Origin: Pseudoalteromonas sp. 3D05
GTDB lineage: Bacteria > Pseudomonadota > Gammaproteobacteria > Enterobacterales > Alteromonadaceae
Length of the DNA: 64,000 bases
Direction: 5' to 3'
NCBI RefSeq assembly: GCF_002723455.1
Contig: NZ_PDUS01000003.1
Span: forward strand, 35,983-99,982
The notes under the pieces were generated by a model. That model worked only from the letters and a program-made list of their open reading frames with translations, made no database searches and was not told where the DNA came from. The position numbers and the translations under genes are program-made. Below, one piece after another: positions 56,075 to 64,000 of the stretch. Within the stretch, counting starts at the first letter, position 1; each line of letters opens with the position of its first letter.

Positions 56075-56114
56075 GTTAGGTAAATATGGAAACGTATTCC
56101 CTTATTTACCTAAC
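56075..56114 (-). terminator. Large hairpin after the metallophosphatase gene
   Basis: GTTAGGTAAATA (56075-56086) pairs perfectly with TATTTACCTAAC (56103-56114); the 16-nt loop can add GGAA/TTCC pairs. It lies 11 bp past the minus-strand stop and has no T-run, so it may end transcription weakly or protect the mRNA 3' end. Confidence 0.6.
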
Positions 56115-56124
56115 TTAACTGTAA

Positions 56125-58866
56125 TTAATTATTTACACTGGCTCGGTTTTTGTTAAAAAATTGGCTGCGTTGTTGAAGCCACACGTTAGGTTTAATTACA
56201 GGTGCACTTTGATAATGACGTTTTACAGCTTCATTTAACTGTCGAGTTGACTGAGTAAATGAAAGCGAGTGTGTTGCTTCGCCAAGGGATGCGATTTCTT
56301 TATCAGTCATAGTACGCCCAGCGAACAGCATAGCGTTTAAAAAACCGGCTTCGGTCTCATAATCGTTCTCTGTAAATAATAATGCGGCCTGATTAATTGC
56401 CCAGCGGGCGTCAATTTCTCCTTCATCTTTGACGCCAGCAAGTTTGCCGTTAATATATATTTTTAATACGCCATTAGCAGGGGCGGCGTAAAATACAAAC
56501 GCAATACGATTCCATTCATTGCTGTTTAGCTCACCAAAGTAACCGCTATCAGTGGTTGTTATGCCGATGCCATTACTTGTATTGTAGTAAAGTTCAGCAT
56601 CAGTGAGGTTTGTTACATCTGTTTGCCATAACGAACGCCAACTTTTGTCGCTGCCCTCAGGCCATAGCACATCCATTACTAATGTATAATCAGAAATGAG
56701 ATTTTGCTCCTTAAAGTCGCCATTAGCGGGAGTATTGGCTGTTAATGTAAAGCCTTCTGTTGGGCTATGACGTGCAAATGCCATCACACCTGAAGGGCCT
56801 TCCTTTAGATCTGAAATGTCCAATTCGGTGGTTGTTTTAAACTGTGTTTTCTCATCACCCCAATTATCAGATTCAGGGTCGTAATAACTTAGTACAGCTG
56901 GGCCGGTGTCTGCTAATAATGGCGTTTCAGGATTATCAAAGTTCCAAATGGTAATACTGTCATCGACTTTACATGCGCTGAGTACTTCATCAACGTCAAT
57001 ATACATGCATTGACTGGTACGAAAGCGCGCGTAATTATCAAGTATGGCCCAAGCCTCGGCCAGTAAAGTTGGATCATTTAAGGTCACATTACCAAAAAAT
57101 AAGTCGCCATTAAAAGCCGGCCCCTTATGTAAAGCTACCGTATACAGTTGAGTGTCTAAGACGCTATCTGGTGCTATGTAAACCCATTCAGGCACAGCTG
57201 CTGCCATTACTTTGAGGTCTGAGCCGCTCACCGTCACTTGATATATGGCATTAAAACCGGATGTATTAGAAGGCTGTCTTTCGACTTGAAATACATTATG
57301 AAAATCTTCCTGAGTCAGCGTGCCTGGGGTCCAACGATCTTGTACTTGAGTTGGATCGAACAACACGGCGTCTATATTCGAAAATTGATGTTGTGTAGCG
57401 AGTCCTGTTATTTGACTGAGCTCTTTAACAGTTGGGAAGTTTTGTGAAAGAGCTATCTCTGTTTGGGCATCTGGGGCATATTTACCCATGATCATATCAA
57501 CTTCACGCTGAGTGTTGGTATCAATTGTTGAAACTGACGTTGTAGCAACCGTGTTGTAGTCTATATTTTTTACTGTTTTTGTTTGGGCATCAAATGTTAA
57601 TGTTAAGTCTGTTAACCCTTGCGCGAAAAAGTTGGGTTGTATAACAATGGTCCCGTTATCTAGTTGTTGATAACTCTCGCCACCGTGAGTATGTCCGCCT
57701 AAAACTAAATCAATGCCCGGAACATTTTGCGCAACACGTACATCTGACCCTTCGCCTAAATGGCTCACCATAACCATATAGTCTACATCTTGGCGGTATT
57801 TATTGACCAGCTCTTGTGCGACGTCCTGCCATAGCCAATTCATTTTAAAGTTTGCGATGAAATCAGGGATAGGATCAGTTTCAAGAGGTTCATCCAGCTC
57901 ATTCCAAGGCACTGAAGTCATACCAAAAAAACCTACTTTTAAACACCCAACTTGGACAACAGAGAAGTCAACTGCGTCAAACGTTGTATCGGGTGCACCT
58001 TCATAGGTGGTGTTACTGGCCAGAACTATTGCGTTTTCGTCACTTGCGTAATCGAGCAGTTGTTCAGGTCCCCATGCATAGTCATGATTACCAACAACTC
58101 TGACATCAAAAGCCATCGCTTTAATTGCCTCAACAGTTGCTTGTCCCATTGATGTTTGCTCTGCAACGGTCCCTTTTTCGTAATCATCACCACCATTGGT
58201 AAATAAAGTGAAAGGTTGTTCTGCGATGGCAGCATTGTAATAGCCTTTAATGCGACTAAAATATTGTTCTTTAAAACCAAAACGAGCATGCAAATCTGCA
58301 ACGTGGATGAATCGCAACATTTGCTCGTTTTGATTATCAACACATTGCGGTCCAATTGTTTTTGCAACGAGTGGCAAAGTTCGAGATTGTACGGCAAAAG
58401 TCCCAAATGCTGATATTTGTGCACTGATTTGGTTTAAATTAGTCGTTGTGCTCGCCAATGGCTGCCAAGATTCATCTACGAGCTGAACAATAGTATAAGC
58501 TTGTTGCTCGGTGGCATCAGGTACCGTAATAGTGACTGTTAGTGGATTAGTAAATATGATGTCGCTGGGTGTAAAAGTATAAAGAGGTGAGACAATATTA
58601 AGTGCCTTATTAGCCTCATCTACATCCATTTTACTATAGATAAAGCTGGTATCAGATGATACTGCATTGGCTGGTGCACTAAGCTCTATGAGATCATTAT
58701 CAAAGCTTTCATAGAGGCCTGATTCAACTGAAATGATTAAGTTCGATTCAGCAACTTCAAAGTTAGTCTCTTTTTTAGAGCTATCTCCGCCGCATCCGCT
58801 TACTAACATGAGTAATATGCTTACACTAAGCAACTTACTATTAGAAAAAAAACTCATAATATCCAT
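56125..58866 (-). CDS. Metallophosphatase/5'-nucleotidase lipoprotein with LamG-like domain
   Basis: This 913-aa surface or periplasmic lipoprotein has a signal ending LVSGC (Cys about residue 25). Four parts follow: a ZU5-like beta domain (about 40-165), a calcineurin-type metallophosphatase (about 180-430; DLHARFG, NGGDDYEKG, GNHDYAWG, VSHLGEG, GGHTHGG), a 5'-nucleotidase C-terminal domain (about 450-620), and a LamG/ConA-like lectin domain (about 715-870). It probably removes phosphate from nucleotides or other esters outside the inner membrane, with the lectin part binding a glycan. The arrangement is unusual. It is transcribed alone. Confidence 0.85.
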   Translation of the reverse strand: MDIMSFFSNSKLLSVSILLMLVSGCGGDSSKKETNFEVAESNLIISVESGLYESFDNDLIELSAPANAVSSDTSFIYSKMDVDEANKALNIVSPLYTFTPSDIIFTNPLTVTITVPDATEQQAYTIVQLVDESWQPLASTTTNLNQISAQISAFGTFAVQSRTLPLVAKTIGPQCVDNQNEQMLRFIHVADLHARFGFKEQYFSRIKGYYNAAIAEQPFTLFTNGGDDYEKGTVAEQTSMGQATVEAIKAMAFDVRVVGNHDYAWGPEQLLDYASDENAIVLASNTTYEGAPDTTFDAVDFSVVQVGCLKVGFFGMTSVPWNELDEPLETDPIPDFIANFKMNWLWQDVAQELVNKYRQDVDYMVMVSHLGEGSDVRVAQNVPGIDLVLGGHTHGGESYQQLDNGTIVIQPNFFAQGLTDLTLTFDAQTKTVKNIDYNTVATTSVSTIDTNTQREVDMIMGKYAPDAQTEIALSQNFPTVKELSQITGLATQHQFSNIDAVLFDPTQVQDRWTPGTLTQEDFHNVFQVERQPSNTSGFNAIYQVTVSGSDLKVMAAAVPEWVYIAPDSVLDTQLYTVALHKGPAFNGDLFFGNVTLNDPTLLAEAWAILDNYARFRTSQCMYIDVDEVLSACKVDDSITIWNFDNPETPLLADTGPAVLSYYDPESDNWGDEKTQFKTTTELDISDLKEGPSGVMAFARHSPTEGFTLTANTPANGDFKEQNLISDYTLVMDVLWPEGSDKSWRSLWQTDVTNLTDAELYYNTSNGIGITTTDSGYFGELNSNEWNRIAFVFYAAPANGVLKIYINGKLAGVKDEGEIDARWAINQAALLFTENDYETEAGFLNAMLFAGRTMTDKEIASLGEATHSLSFTQSTRQLNEAVKRHYQSAPVIKPNVWLQQRSQFFNKNRASVNN

Positions 58867-58981
58867 TTTACCACTAAGTCTAATAATCTCATGATAGCAG
58901 TAATAAATGCGTGGTTATAGGTACTTTATATAGAATATATTAACGTGGAAGTAACATAGGCTCAAAAAGGGGAGGGAATAA

Positions 58982-59011
58982 AATAGGCAAGATATTACTA
59001 CCTTGCCTATT
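58982..59011 (-). terminator. Terminator after the peptide transporter
   Basis: AATAGGCAAG / CTTGCCTATT 10-bp stem with a T-rich stretch after it on the minus strand. A second small hairpin TTGATAC-GAGG-GTATCAA lies between it and the gene (59024-59041). Confidence 0.75.
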
Positions 59012-59065
59012 CGGGAACCAAAGTTGATACGAGGGTATCAATTTATAAAAACTAACGCTTTATTT

Positions 59066-60559
59066 TCAAACGTTGTTTTCAGTTAGCCCTTGTTTTTCCC
59101 AGATTTTAGCTTTGAAGCTCATTAGCACTAATATAATACCTACGCCTATGCTAAAGAGTGCAATTTGTAAGTACAGGTAAGGAATTTCTTCCATGTTGTT
59201 CGGATCAAAACCACCAGCTAATAAGCCTGCGATGATATTACCGATAGAATAAGTTAATACGAATACACCCATCATCTGGCCAGAGAAACGCTTCGGTGAC
59301 AAACGGCTTACTGCGCTTAATGCTACTGGGCTTAAACATAGTTCACCCACAGTGTGTAAGAAGTAGGTAGTAACTAGCCAGTATGGCGCTACTTTTAAAC
59401 CCTCTGCAGCGTAATGAGCAGCCATAAACATCACTAAAAAGCCAGAAGCCATGATGATTAAGCCAATCGCGCATTTGACGCTGTATGAAGGTGAGATCAT
59501 TTTTTTAGATAAGTTAATCCATAGCGCCGCAAAAAACGGTGACAGAACAATAATAAAAATAGCGTTTAGTGATTGGAACCACGCGGTTGGGATTTCAAAA
59601 GAACCAATTAAACGGTCAGTGTAATCACGTGCAAATAAGTTTAGCGATGAGCCTGCTTGTTCAAAGCCAGACCAAAAACACGCTGAGGCTACACACACTA
59701 AAAACAGTGCCCACATACGGCGTTTTTCAGCTTCAGTCAGCTTGCCTTTGAAATAGATAATGCCAAAGTAAGCGAAGAAAATAAGTGTGAATGCGATTGC
59801 AACGTAGCCAGCTATAACAACAGGGTCAATGATTAGGTGGCCAGTCATTGCAGCTGCAACGATTGATGCAACAACGATTATAAAAGTAACGATACCAAAC
59901 CAAGCGCGTGTAATACCTCTTGCACTTAGCGGGTTAGCTGGCTGAGCACTATTACTCGGCAGGTGTTTGGTTGTTAAATGATATTGAATAAGACCAATAC
60001 CCATACCCACAGCAGCAGCACCAAAAGCCCAGTGCCAGCCTACATTTTCCATGAAGTAACCACACACATAATAACCGATGATTGAGCCTAAGTTGATGCC
60101 CATGTAGTAAATTGCATAACCACTGTCACGGCGCTCGTCTTCACTGCTGTATAGCAATCCGACCATAGCACTTATATTTGGCTTTAATAGACCCGTACCT
60201 GTGGCAACAAAAACCAGGCCGATGAAAAATGAATATTCATGTGGGATAGCCAATATAATATGGCCGATCATGATTATGATACCGCCATACCATACCGCTT
60301 TTTGGCCACCAAACAGACGGTCAGCTAGCCAACCACCGGGTAAACCTAAAAAGTAAACTGCACCTGTGTACAAACCATAAATTGCAGCGGCGGAGGCGAC
60401 AGTAAAACCTAGTCCTTCTTCTTGCAAACTAGCGGTCATGAAAAGTACTAATAAGGCACGCATGCCGTAATAGCTCATTCGTTCCCACATTTCAGTGAAG
60501 AACAGTGTTGAAAGTCCTTTTGGGTGGCCAAAAAAGCCCCCAGTTGAAGGTGAACTCAT
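59066..60559 (-). CDS. Proton-dependent di/tripeptide transporter (POT/PTR family)
   Basis: This 497-aa inner-membrane protein of 12-14 helices has the proton-coupling motif FFTEMWERMSYYGMRALL (ExxERxxYY) in helix 1 and the PTR2 signature GLYTGAVYFLGLPGGWLADRLFGGQKAVW. It imports short peptides with protons. The length is normal for DtpA/DtpT types. It lies between the metallophosphatase and the BcsC-like gene, in the same direction but with gaps above 190 bp on both sides. Confidence 0.93.
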   Translation of the reverse strand: MSSPSTGGFFGHPKGLSTLFFTEMWERMSYYGMRALLVLFMTASLQEEGLGFTVASAAAIYGLYTGAVYFLGLPGGWLADRLFGGQKAVWYGGIIIMIGHIILAIPHEYSFFIGLVFVATGTGLLKPNISAMVGLLYSSEDERRDSGYAIYYMGINLGSIIGYYVCGYFMENVGWHWAFGAAAVGMGIGLIQYHLTTKHLPSNSAQPANPLSARGITRAWFGIVTFIIVVASIVAAAMTGHLIIDPVVIAGYVAIAFTLIFFAYFGIIYFKGKLTEAEKRRMWALFLVCVASACFWSGFEQAGSSLNLFARDYTDRLIGSFEIPTAWFQSLNAIFIIVLSPFFAALWINLSKKMISPSYSVKCAIGLIIMASGFLVMFMAAHYAAEGLKVAPYWLVTTYFLHTVGELCLSPVALSAVSRLSPKRFSGQMMGVFVLTYSIGNIIAGLLAGGFDPNNMEEIPYLYLQIALFSIGVGIILVLMSFKAKIWEKQGLTENNV

Positions 60560-60816
60560 ATTTACTTCCTAACTTATATTATTATTGCGGCCTTATATTT
60601 ATTGCTTTATTCGTTCGTGCTTTAACGCACTTTTTGAACGGGCGGCCATGAATGTTTTCTAATGCAGCTAAGGTAATGGTTTGCTAACTAAGCGATAACT
60701 TAGTGGTAAGAGTCACACCCTTATCCTAGCTACAATTGCGGGTAAGTATACATAGACCTTATGGTCAGGGGAAGTGATTGCGATAGTTAGTACTGGTTGT
60801 ACCTCACCACCCTGCG

Positions 60817-63800
60817 TTAATAGCTAGCATAAGGTACAACAGGAGTGCCTGGGAAAACCATTTCAGTGTATACCGGTTTAAAGTAATACCTGAAATAAAG
60901 CTGGCCAAAATTGGGTTCATAAAAATCAGCACGATCTAGGTTAAAAAAGCCACCAAAGAACCAATGGGGCGTAAATCGATATTCAAAACTTCCCCCTAAG
61001 CTATATGAAATACCGGCACTTTTATCTCCTTCAAAGAAAGGATTAACGCCCGTGATTGATTCTTTTTGCATTGCCTGAGACTGTAAGAGTGGGTCATTGG
61101 GAAAGAACTCACTGTCATCATTTGTTGTGGTCGACCAAGAAACACCAGCACGCAATCTATATATAAAATCATTATTTAAGCGATGATCAAAAGTAATTGG
61201 AACAGAAGCGCCTAGATAACTTTGTGGGCTATAATACCCGCCATGGCCAAAGGTCTCTTCACTTAAATTGTACTTATATGACCAATGTAAAAGGCTTGCA
61301 CCTAAGGTTAATTCCATATCTTTTTCTTGAATGTAACGGTTGTATGCACCGCCCATGATGCTGTACTGCTGGTTATCTTTTACATTTTTGCCTTGTAGTA
61401 ACTGAAAATCAGTAGAGCCCCAAAATCCCCACTCAAGACCTAGGTCGTGCGATACATTTAAGCGTAAACTCGTTGCTCGAACCCCCCCCCAAACTTGGTT
61501 AGTGAACACATCTTCTAGTCCGCCATAGGATAAGACTGAGCTTGTAACTGGGCGCTTATTTAATGTCACACTGTAACCAAAGTCGCCAAAACTGTCGCTA
61601 TAATCGACACCCCAAACAATATCTTCAACTAAAAAACCAATGGGGGTAGTACCAACGTCAAATCGCCATGTGTCATCTTGCCAAGCTAAACCAATATCAA
61701 TACCTTCTTGCTTGGGCTCAATACTATTTAATGGGCAGCCCAAAATACATAAGGCACCTTGTCCATAACGGCTGCCTGCAAATGTCTCGTCAAAGCGCGT
61801 TTCTTGGCTTGAAATTGTCACAGGGTCAAGCTTGATTATTGCTAAACCATCCCATAATGGGAATCCCGCTTCTATAGGAATAGTACCAGCCCCAAGGCTT
61901 GATTGATTTTGTGTGCTTGTTTGACTACTAAAATTAATACCTGCGGTAATGTAAGCCTGATTTTGTTCTACCATAGAGGCTAACTCACGTTTAGCATTAT
62001 TAATATACCACGGGGCCTCGTCGTCTAATCGGTATAGCTTATAATTAAGCGCAGGGTCGTTGCTTGCCTTTATGCTGCTGTGTGGCTCAATGGCCTCTTT
62101 GTACCAAGTTTCAGCATAAAAAGGCTGCTTTTTACTTTGTGCAACTTGGGCTGCTTGATAATACATTTCTTGATTATAATCAGATTTAACTAATAAGCTT
62201 TTTGCTAAATCAATTGCACTGGCATCATCATTTAAATCTACCAGCGCAGTCATTAAAAGCTGCTGTTGATACAACTGATCTGGTTGAACATTTTCGATTA
62301 GTGAGGCAATGATATTATCAGATAATGCGTAGTTACCTTGCTCTCGGCTAATTTGCGCTACCGCCAGTTGAGTGTCAGACGATAAAGTGCTTCCTGTTTG
62401 TTGCTGTTGTAAATATAAATCTATGGCTCCTTTCGAACGATTTAGCTCAATGTTTGCTGCAATCATAGCCTCAATAACGACTGGATTATTAGATGAGCTT
62501 TTGGCAAGGCTGTTTAACTTATTCAATCGTTGCTGCGGTTCGTTAAACTTATTTATATGAGCAACTTGCAATGATAACCAGCGCACCTGATCATCGGCGG
62601 TTGCCTGTTGAGGTAATTGATAATTGGTAAACCAGTGTTTTATTTGCTGCTCGTTACCACTATCTAAAAGCCACTGCCCATAGGTCATATGCCAATATGG
62701 ACTTAAGGTATTATCGCGCTCTAAGGCAATTTTTAGTTGCCGAGTGGCATATTGTAACTCGTTAATTTGTTGCCACTGAACGGCAAGTTCAGCTTGCATT
62801 AGTGGAGTTAAAGGCTGAGCACCTAGCTCTGTGAGGTTGTAAATTATTGTGGCTCTATCCACAGAGTTATTATTTTCAAGTTTATCGAGTTTTGCATTCA
62901 CAGACAGTTGTTGGGAAAATTGCTCAATATCACTTGTTCGAGCGTTGTTGGGAATATATTGAAGCGTATCTAACGCGCCTTGATAATCATTAAGTGAACT
63001 AAGAAATATAGCATGGCTGTATCGTAATTCGGCATCAAGCGGAAATTGCCACAATGTTCTATTATAAAGCGCTTTTGCGTGAGTATTTAAACCTTGTTGT
63101 TGGTATACATTCGCTAAATCATAGTACAGCCAGCTTTCCCGAGGGGTTTGTTTAATCGCTACCAAAAGTAACTCAACCGCGTCGTCTAGTTGGCCTTGTT
63201 CGACTAACATAGTCGCTCTTTGACGCAACTGCTGGCTTTGTAATACGGTATAATCTTCAATTATAGCTTGTTGTTGAGCCCGTGAAAGTTGGTAATAAAA
63301 CTGATTAATTCTATCAAAGTTATTATCAACACTTAATATTTCTAACATACCACGCAATGCAGAGTTATTTATTGGGTCATTAGCTAACACTTTATTATAA
63401 AACTGCATGGCTTGCTGATAGTTGCCTTGTGCTTTAAATACTTCAGCTCTGTAATAATTAACGGTATCAGAGCTCTCAGCTAAGGTATCTGCTAAATTTA
63501 GTTTTAGCTGGGCACGTTTAAATTGCTGTGCAGCTATAGCAAGTTGAGTTTGTTCTATGTATTGCCAAAACTTGGCCGTTTTAGCTAAGTTTCGGTATAC
63601 AGATACTAAATCAACCTCAAGCGTACTTCGTTGTGCTTCTTTGAAATATTTATACGCTTTTTCATTTCTACCTTGGCGGAGGTTTAGTAAGCCTAAGCTA
63701 TTTAATACTTCATGATCATCGGGCCTACCTTGGTATGCACGAAGCAATAAGTTTTCAGCTTTCACGTATTGCTTCTTTTCAAGTGCATTTGCACCTCTCA

Positions 63801-64000
63801 CCCAAAGCTTATAAGCCGGATCTGCCTGTTTAATTAATTCGTTTTTTAAATCAGTTTTAAAGTCTGAAAACTGTAATTTACCTTTGCTGCTGTTAGGGTA
63901 GTGACTAATGTATTCACGGTAGGCGAGGCTAGTCTCTTTAGTAATTGGCAAATTTCTTAGTGCATCGAGCCAAGCAAACTCTGCTGCAACACTGTATTGA
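60817..64000 (-). CDS. bcsC: BcsC-like cellulose export protein (5' end beyond window)
   Basis: About 1060 residues are visible. The first ~650 are tetratricopeptide repeats (for example PDDHEVLNSLGLLNLRQGRNEKAYKYFKEA). A C-terminal outer-membrane beta-barrel of the BCSC_C family follows, with RPVTSSVLSYGGL, FGHGGYYSPQSYLGASVPI and the end RYYFKPVYTEMVF. It would pass cellulose or a related beta-glucan through the outer membrane. The frame stays open past the TTG at 63951 to the window edge, reading ...EFAWLDALRNLPITK, so that TTG is an internal Leu and the true start is outside. Other bcs genes should lie upstream, beyond the window. It is unlike E. coli BcsC only in details. Confidence 0.88.
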   Translation of the reverse strand, partial: QYSVAAEFAWLDALRNLPITKETSLAYREYISHYPNSSKGKLQFSDFKTDLKNELIKQADPAYKLWVRGANALEKKQYVKAENLLLRAYQGRPDDHEVLNSLGLLNLRQGRNEKAYKYFKEAQRSTLEVDLVSVYRNLAKTAKFWQYIEQTQLAIAAQQFKRAQLKLNLADTLAESSDTVNYYRAEVFKAQGNYQQAMQFYNKVLANDPINNSALRGMLEILSVDNNFDRINQFYYQLSRAQQQAIIEDYTVLQSQQLRQRATMLVEQGQLDDAVELLLVAIKQTPRESWLYYDLANVYQQQGLNTHAKALYNRTLWQFPLDAELRYSHAIFLSSLNDYQGALDTLQYIPNNARTSDIEQFSQQLSVNAKLDKLENNNSVDRATIIYNLTELGAQPLTPLMQAELAVQWQQINELQYATRQLKIALERDNTLSPYWHMTYGQWLLDSGNEQQIKHWFTNYQLPQQATADDQVRWLSLQVAHINKFNEPQQRLNKLNSLAKSSSNNPVVIEAMIAANIELNRSKGAIDLYLQQQQTGSTLSSDTQLAVAQISREQGNYALSDNIIASLIENVQPDQLYQQQLLMTALVDLNDDASAIDLAKSLLVKSDYNQEMYYQAAQVAQSKKQPFYAETWYKEAIEPHSSIKASNDPALNYKLYRLDDEAPWYINNAKRELASMVEQNQAYITAGINFSSQTSTQNQSSLGAGTIPIEAGFPLWDGLAIIKLDPVTISSQETRFDETFAGSRYGQGALCILGCPLNSIEPKQEGIDIGLAWQDDTWRFDVGTTPIGFLVEDIVWGVDYSDSFGDFGYSVTLNKRPVTSSVLSYGGLEDVFTNQVWGGVRATSLRLNVSHDLGLEWGFWGSTDFQLLQGKNVKDNQQYSIMGGAYNRYIQEKDMELTLGASLLHWSYKYNLSEETFGHGGYYSPQSYLGASVPITFDHRLNNDFIYRLRAGVSWSTTTNDDSEFFPNDPLLQSQAMQKESITGVNPFFEGDKSAGISYSLGGSFEYRFTPHWFFGGFFNLDRADFYEPNFGQLYFRYYFKPVYTEMVFPGTPVVPYASY

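Noticed and set aside
63949..63951. TTG as the start of the BcsC-like gene
   Set aside because: The frame stays open upstream to the window edge with protein-like sequence and there is no ribosome binding site.
1..64000. CRISPR array
   Set aside because: The repeats present are few, hundreds of bases long and dispersed; there are no regularly spaced short direct repeats and no cas genes.

Overview
The window is chromosomal DNA from a marine gammaproteobacterium of the Alteromonadales, most likely Pseudoalteromonas. The pointers are the housekeeping block yhbY / rlmE-ftsH-folP-glmM-tpiA-secG-tRNA-Leu(GAG), an RstAB-like two-component operon carrying DUF3019 and MipA/OmpV genes, several outer-membrane receptors and porins, low-to-moderate GC, and intergenic regions loaded with small TIR-bounded repeats. 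This assignment rests on gene content and on protein sequences recognised by eye; no search was run.

Layout. 0-12 kb: small conserved proteins (DUF3820 and an unknown), a CPA2 cation:proton antiporter, Spo0M-like and ElaA-like proteins, an NSS-type Na+-dependent transporter, the mipA-DUF3019-regulator-kinase operon, a lipoprotein, a class C beta-lactamase-like hydrolase and a SixA-like phosphatase. 12-18.8 kb: the conserved ribosome/membrane-quality-control/folate/cell-wall/glycolysis/secretion block ending in tRNA-Leu. 19-25 kb: a chemoreceptor with a sigma-28-like promoter, converging on a porin plus one-lobe PstS-like protein, then a TonB-dependent receptor. 25-36 kb: accessory metabolism and envelope genes (acetyltransferase, gamma-glutamyltransferase, rhomboid, DJ-1/PfpI, LysR regulator, dienelactone hydrolase, GDPD, EamA transporter, M3 peptidase lipoprotein). 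36-42 kb: two MscS-type channels around a Cache chemoreceptor and an HdeD-like protein. 42-51 kb: second TonB receptor, HAD phosphatase, periplasmic DNA ligase, YegD-like Hsp70, methylglyoxal synthase, LysE and Bcr/CflA exporters. 51-64 kb: DUF4442 protein, bactofilin with M23 peptidase, fahA and hpd of tyrosine breakdown, a four-part metallophosphatase lipoprotein, a POT peptide transporter and the 3' part of a BcsC-like cellulose exporter that runs off the right edge.

No phage, CRISPR array, transposase, toxin-antitoxin pair or secondary-metabolite cluster was recognised. The most distinctive feature is three families of non-coding, TIR-bounded, TA-ended elements: about 313 bp (two full copies and one half copy), about 265 bp (two direct copies around a LysR gene) and about 80 bp (one copy plus two ends). 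Several sit exactly at gene ends: two supply a host gene's stop codon, one lies just before a gene's ribosome binding site, and one extends the open frame of a channel gene. Many genes start at TTG or GTG, or downstream of the longest possible start; starts below were chosen from ribosome binding sites and signal peptides.
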